Assembly: GCF_025311495.1 (NCBI RefSeq)
Contig: NZ_CP104398.1
Span: forward strand, 1,798,001 to 1,862,000
DNA: 64,000 bases
DNA from: Limosilactobacillus oris
GTDB taxonomy: Bacteria; Bacillota; Bacilli; Lactobacillales; Lactobacillaceae
Direction: 5' to 3'
The translations under genes were made by a program, and so were the position numbers. The notes beneath the pieces are model-generated. The model ran no database searches and was not told the DNA's origin. It saw nothing but the letters and a program-made list of their open reading frames with translations. Shown here in pieces: positions 1 through 8,383 of the stretch; position 1 is the stretch's first letter, and each line of letters starts with the position of its first letter.

Positions 1-1
1 G

Positions 2-748
2 GGGATCGGACAGACGGTTGTCGGGCTGGCGCTGCTGTTGGTGGCCGGCTCACTGGCCAGTGTAATGTTTGCTGGGGAATACAGTATCAGTAGCACGATC
101 ATAGTTATTAGCCTGTTTTGCTATTTCATTGCCAGCGTAATTTTCGTATTAGCCTATTTCACGGCAATTTTTGTCACTAGCAAACCAGCGGCAGGAGAGC
201 AGGTCCGGCAATTACGCTGGGCAGTGGCCGGTATGACCGTGGTCGCCGTCCTGCTTTTAGCTGCCCTGCTTCTGGGAATTGTTGGCTTCCTAATCGTCGT
301 AATTGTTTTGGCTGGTGCACCGTTTTTAGGTCGGCGCCTTAGTTTAAGCGGCGGAAGCGCTTGGTGCCTTTTAACTCATGAACATAGCCGCAGGCTGAGC
401 TGGCGCTTTTATTTGGCCCTCCTTGTCCTCGTTGCTGGCGTCGGCCTGCGCATGGCAAATATCTACCAGGCGGCGGGAGTGATCCTGACGATGGTCCTGA
501 TTATGGCTGCGGAATGGTGGAGCAACCCGCAACGGCTGGGAAAGCAGCCCCGTGAGATGGCCGGCTGTCTGCTAGTGGTTGCCATTCTGCTCCAAGTGAT
601 TTACCTCTCATTGGGGAGCCGGATGAATAACGCGTGGCCAATTGTGATTGCAATCTTTATCTTAATGGCTGCGTCATTTTTTACCTACTTCTACGTCATA
701 TTACGGACGCGGTTTGTGGTTAAGAAAGGGGAGGCTGGTACCGAATGA
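2..748 (+). CDS. Polytopic membrane protein, 5' end beyond window
   Basis: The reading frame is open from the second base of the window, so the true N-terminus is missing; the first in-frame start-like codon (TTG at 38) has no ribosome site and is unlikely to be real. The visible part is almost entirely hydrophobic, with about seven to eight membrane-spanning stretches separated by short basic loops, and ends in a short charged tail. I see no catalytic motif and no recognisable family. Its stop codon overlaps the start of the next gene (ATGA), so it is probably translationally coupled to the two zinc-ribbon membrane proteins that follow and belongs to the same operon. Confidence 0.7.
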   Translation, partial: GIGQTVVGLALLLVAGSLASVMFAGEYSISSTIIVISLFCYFIASVIFVLAYFTAIFVTSKPAAGEQVRQLRWAVAGMTVVAVLLLAALLLGIVGFLIVVIVLAGAPFLGRRLSLSGGSAWCLLTHEHSRRLSWRFYLALLVLVAGVGLRMANIYQAAGVILTMVLIMAAEWWSNPQRLGKQPREMAGCLLVVAILLQVIYLSLGSRMNNAWPIVIAIFILMAASFFTYFYVILRTRFVVKKGEAGTE

Positions 749-1521
749 AAAAATGTTCCCACTGTGGTCACCCGCTAAAAGCGGACCAGAGTTTCTGTCC
801 CCAATGTGGCACGAAGTACGTTGCTCCGCAGGCTCAATTCGTCAAACCGGTTAGCTATCAGGGGCATCGGCAACGATTCTGGCGGCAAATTGGAATTGCC
901 CTTATTCTCGGGGCAATCGTCGTCGCCATTAGCTGGCTGGCCTGTTCCAGTTATAATCGGCATCGGCTAAGCGTGACGAAGGAAGATAGTGACCTTGTTT
1001 GGTTAGTCACCCCGGATAACCAGACCGTTGACCGGCTTGACGGCAACACGAAAGTGGCCTATGCCTACCGCTTCTTCTACAAGAATAATGAATTTTATGC
1101 AACAATCTATAACTTAGGCGATACGGAATTAGGGGATCTTAAATTAGATAATGGTCGGCTAACCTACCGCAGTATTGCAAAGTACGTGGGGATGAAAGAA
1201 GGTACGTATAAACCTAGTTATCATGAGCCTTCTGTGATTGAAGGCAAGCAGAAACTAACTAAAGAAGATCCTGTCCATTTAGGCTTTAAGCACTATGCAC
1301 TTGATGATGACGATCCAGGACAGTATCAATACGACTCGCAACTGAATTTAATCCAGGCAAAGATTAGCCAGCGGTTAAACAACGGTAATTATGCAGTTGG
1401 CTACCGGACGAACCAGACTGATGATGATTTGGACCCTAGTCACTCTCACAAGGGCTACCTAGTGACAATTACCGGGCACGCCAACCAGCAGGCCGTTTTT
1501 CAATACGGAAAAGTGTACTAG
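745..1521 (+). CDS. Zinc-ribbon membrane-anchored protein
   Basis: The first 25 residues form a zinc ribbon with two CxxC knuckles (CSHCG and CPQCG). One transmembrane helix follows at about residues 47-67, then an extracytoplasmic domain of about 190 residues rich in Tyr, Asp and Asn. The topology is therefore a small cytoplasmic metal-binding head, one membrane anchor and a large outer domain. A GGGGAGG ribosome site fixes the ATG, which overlaps the previous stop by four bases. Such zinc-ribbon membrane proteins are common in lactobacilli and mostly uncharacterised; no function can be assigned. It shares its N-terminal architecture with the next gene, suggesting they act together. Confidence 0.8.
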   Translation: MKKCSHCGHPLKADQSFCPQCGTKYVAPQAQFVKPVSYQGHRQRFWRQIGIALILGAIVVAISWLACSSYNRHRLSVTKEDSDLVWLVTPDNQTVDRLDGNTKVAYAYRFFYKNNEFYATIYNLGDTELGDLKLDNGRLTYRSIAKYVGMKEGTYKPSYHEPSVIEGKQKLTKEDPVHLGFKHYALDDDDPGQYQYDSQLNLIQAKISQRLNNGNYAVGYRTNQTDDDLDPSHSHKGYLVTITGHANQQAVFQYGKVY

Positions 1522-1542
1522 TAATAATATTAAGGAGAACCA

Positions 1543-2646
1543 ATGAAATTAGGAAAGTGTCCCCATTGTGGGGGAAGTTATAAACCGGGGGCCCGCTTTT
1601 GTCCCCACTGTGGGCAGGAGTTACCGGCAACCCGGCCGCGCCGGCGTCAGGAAATGACGAAGCATTTTGACCTGCGGGGGCTGGGCCTTCACCCATTTAA
1701 AAAGCAGGATTGGAAATGGTACGCGGGGCTCGTTCTCGCGGTGATCGTAGCACTAACCAGTGCAATTTTTATTGTGATTGTTAACCAGGACTACTACGCA
1801 ATTTTAAACCAGCAGGAACCATCACTGGTTGATGCCTACAATAAGGTGGGGCGCAGTTTAACTAACCAGGTTACGGGCATTGTTATCCCCAGCTACCTTA
1901 TTTTAGGAGTGGCGTTGGCGGGGCTGGCCTGGCTGCTGGTTAAGGGCAAGAAGCAACAGCGGATTATGGTTGTTGAGATCGCAGAAGTACTGTTATTGGT
2001 AATTGGGGGAGTTAATTTTGCTAGTGCCCACGGCTTCTCCTTCTCTGGCGGCCAGCTTGGCCAGGCCTTTGTAAAAAGCCATCTAAACGGCAAAATTTAC
2101 CGTTATTCCTACTTCAAGAACCGGCCGGGTGACGACACGAGTGATACGGATGATAACTTCTGCAACCAAATTCCGGACCATGATAAGGGTTACCCGCAGG
2201 AATACTCGAACGTTTACCTGAAATTCAATTCGGATGGCACGCTTGGCGTTAACGTCAACCCCTACTGGCGGGATGATAATGAGACGGCTTACAATAATAG
2301 CAAGACCGGGAACTACCGAACCGTGGGGATGTGGCACGTTAATAAGAATGGTAAACTGCACATTAACTGGGACCAGGCCGATACCCGCGCCTACGACTAC
2401 GAAGCTGTTCAGGTGAAGGTGAAAAAGAAACACCATAAGAAGCACCACCGCAAGTACCGTTATAAGACCGAGTACAAGTGGGTTGCCCAGTATACGGATC
2501 CAGAAACCGGGGATGATGATACTAGTCTGCCGATTTATTTCCCGGGTGATGACATCGACGGTTCAGTGGCCTTTGGCTATGACACCCTCAAGGTCGCCGG
2601 GGTCAAACTGCAAAAGCCCAATGCGGCAGGTGAAGTAGATCAATAA
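1543..2646 (+). CDS. Zinc-ribbon multi-pass membrane protein
   Basis: An N-terminal zinc ribbon (CPHCGG and CPHCGQ, residues 6-27) is followed by about three membrane segments (about 57-80, 110-132 and 140-160) and then a hydrophilic domain of about 200 residues. That domain contains a strongly basic His/Lys-rich stretch (KKKHHKKHHRKYRYK, near residue 290), which could bind metal or polyanion. A clear AGGAG precedes the ATG 22 bases after the upstream stop, so it is the third gene of the same operon. The His/Lys cluster and the paired zinc ribbons are the only functional hints; I do not recognise the family. Confidence 0.8.
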   Translation: MKLGKCPHCGGSYKPGARFCPHCGQELPATRPRRRQEMTKHFDLRGLGLHPFKKQDWKWYAGLVLAVIVALTSAIFIVIVNQDYYAILNQQEPSLVDAYNKVGRSLTNQVTGIVIPSYLILGVALAGLAWLLVKGKKQQRIMVVEIAEVLLLVIGGVNFASAHGFSFSGGQLGQAFVKSHLNGKIYRYSYFKNRPGDDTSDTDDNFCNQIPDHDKGYPQEYSNVYLKFNSDGTLGVNVNPYWRDDNETAYNNSKTGNYRTVGMWHVNKNGKLHINWDQADTRAYDYEAVQVKVKKKHHKKHHRKYRYKTEYKWVAQYTDPETGDDDTSLPIYFPGDDIDGSVAFGYDTLKVAGVKLQKPNAAGEVDQ

Positions 2647-2657
2647 GCGGCTATTGA

Positions 2658-2696
2658 AAGACCGGTCAGGAGGAATTTTCCGCACCGGCTTTTTTT
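2658..2696 (+). terminator. Rho-independent terminator
   Basis: The stem AAG(A)CCGGT / ACCGGCTT with one bulged base is followed by a T7 run. It closes the zinc-ribbon operon. Confidence 0.7.
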
Positions 2697-2900
2697 ATAC
2701 ACGGGACTAATGTATCTTTATGCGGTTGATTGCCGCTGCAAGGGCCATAGATCATTGTTAATATGTATAAAGCTTCCTCCTAATATGAATATTTATATTA
2801 AAATTAGGTTAGAATATCGTCGAAAATGTTTTATTATACAAAAAGACGATTATACTAAGAATATTCATTATATCTGCACTTATTATTGGAGGCATTAGAA

Positions 2901-4406
2901 TTGGAAGAGCAAAGTAGTAATAAAAAAGTCATTACTACCTTTGGCCTGGTAACGATGATCATTACCGCAATCTTTGGTTTTGGGAATGTTTCGAACGCTT
3001 ATCTGCAAATGGGCTACGGTAGTATTATCTGGTACGCACTGGCTGGGATCTGTTTCTTCTTCCCGTGCGGCTTGATGATGGCGGAATATGGTTCCACCTT
3101 CAAAGAAGCTAAGGGGGGTATTTACTCCTGGTTGGCCGGTTCCGTTGGTGAACGGGTTGCCTTTGTTGGGACCTTCGTGTGGCTGGCATCCTGGATTGTC
3201 TGGATGGTTTCGACCGCTTCCCGGATTTGGATCACCCTGTCCGCGTTGATTTTTGGCAAGGACACCACCCAGCAGTGGCACGCCTTTGGCCTTGATTCCA
3301 CCCAATTCATCGGGGTACTGGGAATCTTGATGATCCTTTTCATCACCTACCTGAGTTCCCGGGGGATCAACTCGATTGCCAAAGTTGGCTCACTTGGTGG
3401 GATTTTCACCATTGCCGTTAACATCATCTTCGTGATTGTCAGCGTGATCGTCCTGATTGCTAAGAAGGGGGTCCTGGCCCAGCCAATTCATGGTGCCAGC
3501 ACCTTTATCACGTCACCAAACCCACAGTTCCAAACGCCGATTGCCATTATTTCCTTCGTGGTCTACGCGATCTTCGCGTACGGGGGGATGGAGTCACTGG
3601 GGTCCGTTACGGATAGCATGAAGAACCCTGAAAAGACTTTCCCGAAAGGCCTGATTATTGCCAGCATCTTCACGATTGGGACCTATGTATTGATGATTTT
3701 TATGCTCGGTTGGTCCATCAACTACCAGCAGGACTTGACGAAGAGCAGCGTTAACCTAGGGAACGTTACCTACGTCGTCTTCAACTACCTGGGAATTGCC
3801 CTGGGGAACGCCCTCGGCTGGTCCCACGCCGCCGCGTTGACCTGCGGGGTTGTTATGACCCGGATCGTCGCTTTAGCGCAGACCCTGGGATTCTTAGGGG
3901 CACTATTTATCCTGCTCTACTCGCCAATCAAGGCCTTTATCCTCGGTTCCAACCCGAACCTGTGGCCGAAGAAGCTGACTAAGCTGAACAAGGCTAATAT
4001 GCCGGCTAACGCCATGTGGCTGCAAGCCATCGTTGTTTGTGTCATCATCTTCCTGGTCGCTTTTGGTGGCTCGGCTGCCCAGAAGTTCTACCTGATTTTG
4101 ACCGACATGGCCAACGTGTCCGCGACCTTCCCGTACATTTTCCTGATTGGGGCCTTCCCATTCTTTAAGGCCAAGAAGGACCTTGACCGGCCGTTCGTTG
4201 CCTTCAAGAACCGCTTCTGGACGGATGTTTTGGTAATCTTTGTGGAACTGATTCTGATTATCGGGATCCTGTTTACCTTTATCCAGCCATTGACGGAAAA
4301 GGATTACCAGACCGCCTTCTGGACACTGGCGGGGCCAATCTTCTTCGCCATCGTTGCCCTCGTCTTCTACCAAATTGCGGTAAAGAAGGGTAAGGTTGAA
4401 AAATAA
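2901..4406 (+). CDS. yjeM: APC-superfamily amino-acid permease (YjeM-like)
   Basis: A membrane transporter of about 12 helices, very close in layout to E. coli YjeM: the N-terminal FGFGNVSNAYLQMGY helix, then a GGIYSWLAGSVGER loop and WMVST, as in the glutamate/GABA-antiporter branch of the APC family. The substrate is not known for this branch; an amino acid or its decarboxylation product is likely. The start is TTG at 2901, eight bases after GGAGG; the upstream in-frame TTG at 2886 overlaps that ribosome site and is rejected. It is monocistronic, with terminators on both sides. Most of the gene is GC-rich and codon-optimised, like the housekeeping genes around it. Confidence 0.85.
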   Translation: MEEQSSNKKVITTFGLVTMIITAIFGFGNVSNAYLQMGYGSIIWYALAGICFFFPCGLMMAEYGSTFKEAKGGIYSWLAGSVGERVAFVGTFVWLASWIVWMVSTASRIWITLSALIFGKDTTQQWHAFGLDSTQFIGVLGILMILFITYLSSRGINSIAKVGSLGGIFTIAVNIIFVIVSVIVLIAKKGVLAQPIHGASTFITSPNPQFQTPIAIISFVVYAIFAYGGMESLGSVTDSMKNPEKTFPKGLIIASIFTIGTYVLMIFMLGWSINYQQDLTKSSVNLGNVTYVVFNYLGIALGNALGWSHAAALTCGVVMTRIVALAQTLGFLGALFILLYSPIKAFILGSNPNLWPKKLTKLNKANMPANAMWLQAIVVCVIIFLVAFGGSAAQKFYLILTDMANVSATFPYIFLIGAFPFFKAKKDLDRPFVAFKNRFWTDVLVIFVELILIIGILFTFIQPLTEKDYQTAFWTLAGPIFFAIVALVFYQIAVKKGKVEK

Positions 4407-4421
4407 ATAGTTTTTAAAATG

Positions 4422-4460
4422 AAGACCGTGCAAGGGAAATTCCTCTTACACGGTCTTTTT
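4422..4460 (+). terminator. Rho-independent terminator
   Basis: A perfect 9-bp stem AAGACCGTG / CACGGTCTT followed by T5, directly after the permease gene. Confidence 0.85.
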
Positions 4461-4501
4461 AATCCGGCTTAGATTCCGGCCTGCTCTTTTGGTCGTCTTT
4501 T

Positions 4502-4510
4502 TGCTATAAT
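4502..4510 (+). promoter_or_regulatory. Extended -10 promoter
   Basis: TGCTATAAT is a consensus extended -10 element with no good -35. It lies 28 bases upstream of the yihY start, between the permease terminator and the ribosome site. Confidence 0.6.
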
Positions 4511-4538
4511 AGCCCTATGTTATTCAAGGGAGGACGGC

Positions 4539-5447
4539 ATGAAAAACGAACCAGGAAAATTGAAGAACTTTGTCCTGCTGTTAATGCGGCACTTTACCAT
4601 GGCCCAGATTTCCAGCTCGGCGGCAATGTTAGCTTACTATACCCTGTTGTCGATTTTTCCGGCGGTGCTGGTGATTGGAAACCTGCTGCCGATGGTCGGC
4701 CTGGACGCCGATACGGTCCTCAGCTACCTCCAGACAGCCGTCCCGTCCTCAGTCTATGTTTTTATCAAACCGCTGATTTATGACTTCCTGCGGCAGGGGA
4801 GTGGGGGCCTGCTGACAACTGGGGCCCTGATTGCCCTCTGGTCGACTAGCCAGGGAATCGCGGCCTTTCAGCGGTCGGTTAACCTGACCTATGACGTGGC
4901 CCGCAACCAAAATCCAGTCATTAACCGGGTGGTCTCCTTTATCTGGATGATTGTCGTGATCATCCTGATCTACGCGATTGTCCTACTCTATGGTTTTGGG
5001 GAGCAGGTGCTCAATAGCATCCAACCGCTGCTGCAGTTTAACCGGCGCTACATTTCGCTCTTCAACTCGCTCCGGTGGCCGGTTGCCCTGGCGGTCCTCT
5101 TTATTGCCCTGACCCTGCTGTACTACTTCGTGCCTAATGCGAAGGTCCGCTTACGCTACGCGGCGACGGGGGCCCTCCTGGCGGCGCTCCTGTGGATGGG
5201 CCTTTCCCGGCTCTTCTCCTACTACACGGTCTTCTTCCGGCACAGCGTGGTTTCCTACAAGACGATTGGGGCTTTCATCGCGATGATGATTTGGCTGGAC
5301 CTCTCCGGCTACGTGATTATGTTGGGGGCGGTCCTCAACGCCACCCTCCAGGAAGCGCACGAGGGTGTCCTGGAGGAGCGGGAACACTTCTGGCAGGTGA
5401 TTGACCGGGAACACTGGCATAAAGAAAAGGGAGCGGGAAAGAACTAG
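4539..5447 (+). CDS. yihY: YihY/BrkB-family inner-membrane protein
   Basis: About six membrane helices in the characteristic YihY pattern: an N-terminal amphipathic segment, SSAAMLAYYTLLSIFPAV, GLLTTGALIALWSTSQGIAA and the late YKTIGAFIAMMIWLDLSGYVIMLGAVLNA block. This family was once mis-annotated as ribonuclease BN; its real role (possibly transport or envelope-related) is unsettled. Length (302 aa) is normal for the family. GGGAGG lies seven bases before the ATG and an extended -10 promoter lies just upstream. The C-terminal tail is charged and cytoplasmic. The stop codon sits inside the convergent terminator stem. Confidence 0.85.
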   Translation: MKNEPGKLKNFVLLLMRHFTMAQISSSAAMLAYYTLLSIFPAVLVIGNLLPMVGLDADTVLSYLQTAVPSSVYVFIKPLIYDFLRQGSGGLLTTGALIALWSTSQGIAAFQRSVNLTYDVARNQNPVINRVVSFIWMIVVIILIYAIVLLYGFGEQVLNSIQPLLQFNRRYISLFNSLRWPVALAVLFIALTLLYYFVPNAKVRLRYAATGALLAALLWMGLSRLFSYYTVFFRHSVVSYKTIGAFIAMMIWLDLSGYVIMLGAVLNATLQEAHEGVLEEREHFWQVIDREHWHKEKGAGKN

Positions 5448-5471
5448 CTTGTCTAGTTCTTTCCCGCTCCC
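5429..5471 (-). terminator. Convergent terminator, 19-bp perfect stem
   Basis: The arms GGGAGCGGGAAAGAACTAG and their exact complement are separated by five bases. The stop codon of yihY is inside the left arm. A T-rich tail (TTTTCTTT) exists only on the minus-strand side, so it primarily ends the DUF1659/DUF2922 transcript and may also slow plus-strand transcription. Confidence 0.85.
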
Positions 5472-5488
5472 CCCACACACAAGGATGG

Positions 5489-5725
5489 CTATGCCGCCGG
5501 CCGTTCGTCGTTAAAGAGAACGGTAGAAACCGTGTCGACGTACTTGGCGGAAACTGGCGTTGCGTAAATGTTTTCGCCCTCCTTGTTGGTGAAGGCATTG
5601 ATGGTGGACAACTGGTCCATTGCCTGCCGGACTGTTTCGGCAGAGAGGTTTTCGCTGGCGTAGCTAAGTTTTAAGAGGTGCTTCTTACCGCGGTTGCTCT
5701 TGAAAGTTAAGTTGAGAGTCTTCAT
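5489..5725 (-). CDS. DUF2922 family protein
   Basis: A 78-residue protein with the DUF2922 layout: an N-terminal MKTLNLTFKS strand, a central helix (LSAETVRQAMDQL) and a final VDTVSTVLF strand. It is encoded downstream of a DUF1659 gene, and these two small families are habitually paired in Firmicutes. No biochemical function is established. An AAGGAAG ribosome site lies about a dozen bases before the ATG, and a strong terminator follows the gene. Confidence 0.8.
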   Translation of the reverse strand: MKTLNLTFKSNRGKKHLLKLSYASENLSAETVRQAMDQLSTINAFTNKEGENIYATPVSAKYVDTVSTVLFNDERPAA

Positions 5726-5755
5726 AGTAGGCGGACTTCCTTTCTATTATTCGGA

Positions 5756-5971
5756 TTACTGTGCGATTGCGAATTGTTCGGTTGTAACGATGTTAGCGCC
5801 CGTGCACTGTTCGCCGGTCAGACTTTCCAGAGCAGCGGTGACGGAAGCAACTTGTGCGGCGGTCAAGTCCTGCTTGACGTTATTCAGAATGTGGGTAGCG
5901 CCCTTGGGATGCTTGGCCCCGGCGAGGGTTACTTGCAGTTTAGCTGATTTGAATTGACGTTCGTTACTCAT
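5756..5971 (-). CDS. DUF1659 family protein
   Basis: A 71-residue protein matching the DUF1659 pattern (an N-terminal strand KLQVTLAG, a HILNNVKQDLTAAQVASVTAALESL helix-forming region, a short C-terminal strand). The start is the ATG of MSNERQF, preceded by AAAGGAG; an in-frame start 14 codons upstream lacks a ribosome site. It is the first gene of a two-gene operon with DUF2922, divergent from recX. Function unknown. Confidence 0.75.
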   Translation of the reverse strand: MSNERQFKSAKLQVTLAGAKHPKGATHILNNVKQDLTAAQVASVTAALESLTGEQCTGANIVTTEQFAIAQ

Positions 5972-6070
5972 GGTGAGCACTCCTTTTGGTTTGATTTTGT
6001 AAGTGGTGATCACTGCTTACACTTACATAAACGGCTGAGCGCGGTAAAAGTGAAGGGGGAATTTTAAGAA

Positions 6071-6871
6071 ATGGCGAAGATTTCAAAAATCGAAGCACAG
6101 AAGCGGCAGGGCCGCTATAATGTGTACTTGGACGGCCACTATGCCTTTCCAGTGGCAGAGAGTGTCCTGGTCAAGTTCCGCCTGATGAGGGGCGTGGAGC
6201 TGGATAAGGACCAGGTTGCGGCAATCACGACCGCTGACCAGCAGGCGCGGGCCTATGGCAAAATCTTGGACTACCTATCCTACCAAATGCGCAGTGAGAG
6301 TGAGGTCCTCAAAAAGCTCCGTGACTTGGAGACGCCGGCGGAGTTCGTTGAACCGATCATGGCGAAGCTCCGGGACCAGCACCTGGTTGATGACCAGCAG
6401 TACGCCCGGTCCTATGTCCGGACAATGATGACGACGACGCTTAAAGGCCCGGGGGTCATCCGCCAGCAGCTTCGCTTGAAAAAGGTTGGCGAAAACGAGA
6501 TTGAGACCGCTCTGCAGGAATTTCCACCAGCTGACCGCCTGGCGAACGCCAGTAAACTGGCCCGGAAGCTCTTCAAACGTTACCATAACCAGCCGGAATT
6601 CCGGCGGGAACAGAAGGTCCGGCAGGGGCTAATGATGAAGGGGTATTCCGGGGAGGTCTATGACCAGATCAAAGCGGCAGTCACTCCAGAAGCTGATCCG
6701 GACCAGGAGGCCGACCTGCTGGCTGCTCAGGCGGAGAAAGTTTGGCGCCGGTACCGGCGTTATACGGGGATGGACCGGGAACGCCGCTTCAAACAGGCGA
6801 TGTTTCGTAAGGGCTTCGACCTCGACGCCGTTCAAGGCTGGCTAGATGATAACCAGGAAAGTCTTTCCTAA
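6071..6871 (+). CDS. recX: Regulatory protein RecX
   Basis: RecX binds RecA filaments and modulates recombination and SOS induction. The protein shows the long Firmicute form (266 aa) made of repeated three-helix RecX motifs, including YGKILDYLSYQMRSESEVLKKL, EPIMAKLRDQHLVDDQQYARSYV and the GPGVIRQQLRLKKV block, plus a C-terminal extra repeat (ERRFKQAMFRKGFDLDAVQGWL). The ribosome site GGGGGA precedes the ATG. It stands alone between the divergent DUF1659 gene and the polysaccharide cluster. Confidence 0.9.
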   Translation: MAKISKIEAQKRQGRYNVYLDGHYAFPVAESVLVKFRLMRGVELDKDQVAAITTADQQARAYGKILDYLSYQMRSESEVLKKLRDLETPAEFVEPIMAKLRDQHLVDDQQYARSYVRTMMTTTLKGPGVIRQQLRLKKVGENEIETALQEFPPADRLANASKLARKLFKRYHNQPEFRREQKVRQGLMMKGYSGEVYDQIKAAVTPEADPDQEADLLAAQAEKVWRRYRRYTGMDRERRFKQAMFRKGFDLDAVQGWLDDNQESLS

Positions 6872-6883
6872 GCGTGGGAATAC

Positions 6884-6892
6884 TGGTATTAT
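6884..6892 (+). promoter_or_regulatory. Extended -10 promoter of the polysaccharide cluster
   Basis: TGGTATTAT, a good extended -10 without a strong -35, lies 36 bases before the priming transferase start and just after recX. Confidence 0.5.
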
Positions 6893-6928
6893 TAATAGGA
6901 TACCTAACTTTAAGAAGAGAAAAAGATA

Positions 6929-7582
6929 ATGAAGAATAAAAAAATTCACATTAATGAACAAAAATTGAATCACCAGTATGGCTACCGGACGGTGAAGCGC
7001 TTATTTGATGTTGTTGCTTCAACGATTGCGGTAGTTTTGTTGAGCCCCGTTTTTTTGATTATTGCAATCTGTATTAAGGTCAATGATCCGAAGGGACCGG
7101 TCTTTTATTCCCAAATCCGGGTCGGCAAGGACGGCAAGCAATTCAAGATGTTTAAGTTCCGGTCGATGGTGACCAATGCAGATGAATTGTTAGCTAAACT
7201 GCAAGCCCAGAACGAGATTGACGGGGCCATGTTTAAGATGAAGAACGATCCCCGAGTGACTAAAGTTGGACGAGTAATTCGTAAGTACAGCCTGGACGAA
7301 CTGCCACAATTAATCAACGTGATTGGCGGTTCGATGAGCATTGTCGGGCCCCGACCACCGCTGGTTAGTGAAGTCGAACAGTATACCGCTTACGATCGTC
7401 AACGGCTGATGGTCAAGCCGGGGGCCACTGGGATGTGGCAGGTTGGCGGCCGGAACGACGTCGACTTCGCGGAGATGGTGGAACTGGACTTAACCTATAT
7501 TCAAGAACGGTCGATTTGGCTGGACCTGAAAATTATGTTTGAAACCGTAAAAGTAATGATTTTGCCGAACGGGGCATACTAA
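6929..7582 (+). CDS. Priming sugar-phosphate transferase (undecaprenyl-P acceptor)
   Basis: It transfers a hexose-1-phosphate from a UDP-sugar to undecaprenyl phosphate, the first step of repeat-unit assembly on the inner face of the membrane. It is the short bacterial sugar transferase form (217 aa) with one N-terminal membrane helix (about residues 30-52). The hallmark motifs are FKFRSMV, the KYSLDELPQLINVIGGSMSIVGPRPP block and a C-terminal KPGATGMWQVGGR. The sugar (galactose or glucose) cannot be told from sequence. It opens the polysaccharide cluster and is spaced by about 20 bases from the next gene. Confidence 0.9.
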   Translation: MKNKKIHINEQKLNHQYGYRTVKRLFDVVASTIAVVLLSPVFLIIAICIKVNDPKGPVFYSQIRVGKDGKQFKMFKFRSMVTNADELLAKLQAQNEIDGAMFKMKNDPRVTKVGRVIRKYSLDELPQLINVIGGSMSIVGPRPPLVSEVEQYTAYDRQRLMVKPGATGMWQVGGRNDVDFAEMVELDLTYIQERSIWLDLKIMFETVKVMILPNGAY

Positions 7583-7601
7583 TAGAGATAGGAGTACGAT
7601 T

Positions 7602-8363
7602 GTGGACGTTAAAGTATTAGTGGCTGCGCATAAGAACTACGCGATGCCAAAGGATGACTTGTATTTACCGGTTTTTGTCGGCAAGGAGCTTCACCCGGAC
7701 GTTAACCAAACTTTTCAAGGGGACAACACGGGGGATAACATCTCCGCTAAAAACCCGACCTATAATGAGCTGACCGCTATTTACTGGGGCTGGAAGAACC
7801 TGGATGTGGATGCAATGGGTCTGGTTCACTATCGCCGCTACTTGAGTATGAACCACCGCAAGAGTTTGGACAGTGTACTTAGCAAGGAACAGGCAGTAAG
7901 TTTACTGTCCAACCATGATATTATTTTACCGCCCAAGCGTCGTTACTTTATTGAAAGCAACGAGTCTCATTACCTGCATGCCCACCACCACGAACCTTTT
8001 GAAGTGATGCGGCGGGTGATTGCGGACAAGTATCCAGACTACTTGCCTTCCTTTGAAAAGGTCATGAAGCGGACTTGGGCGCATATGTTTAATATGTTCG
8101 TGATGAAAAAACAACCGTTAGATGAATACTGCACATGGATGTTTGACATACTATCTGAGGTAGAAGCGCAGACGGACATTAGTGATTACTCAGTTTACGA
8201 AAAGCGGGTCTACGGTTTCTTGAGTGAACTCTTACTCGACGTTTGGCTAGATCAGCATCCACAATATTCGACTGTTGAAGTCAAGTACGTCTTCATGGAG
8301 CATACCAACTGGTTTAAGAAGGGTGGCAAGTTCATCCTGCGTAAAATTACGGGACATGCTTAG
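7602..8363 (+). CDS. DUF4422 protein, predicted glycosyltransferase
   Basis: A DUF4422 family member found in capsule and exopolysaccharide clusters and predicted to act as a glycosyltransferase. Family features visible are the VLVAAHKNY N-terminus, the DNTGDNISAKN segment, NELTAIYWGWKN and the invariant HYRRY block near residue 77. The start is GTG with AGGAG at good spacing; no ATG is available. A paralogue lies about 1.2 kb downstream (DNDGENIS, HYRRY) with a visibly lower GC content. Donor and acceptor are unknown. Confidence 0.8.
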   Translation: MDVKVLVAAHKNYAMPKDDLYLPVFVGKELHPDVNQTFQGDNTGDNISAKNPTYNELTAIYWGWKNLDVDAMGLVHYRRYLSMNHRKSLDSVLSKEQAVSLLSNHDIILPPKRRYFIESNESHYLHAHHHEPFEVMRRVIADKYPDYLPSFEKVMKRTWAHMFNMFVMKKQPLDEYCTWMFDILSEVEAQTDISDYSVYEKRVYGFLSELLLDVWLDQHPQYSTVEVKYVFMEHTNWFKKGGKFILRKITGHA

Positions 8364-8383
8364 TTTTTCGGGGAGGTTTTAGT

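Noticed and set aside
2710-2898. 62-codon open frame upstream of the permease
   Set aside because: AT-rich promoter-like sequence, no ribosome site, and it runs into the permease ribosome site.
7926-8114. His-rich minus-strand open frame
   Set aside because: Shadow of the DUF4422 coding sequence in another frame; no start signals.
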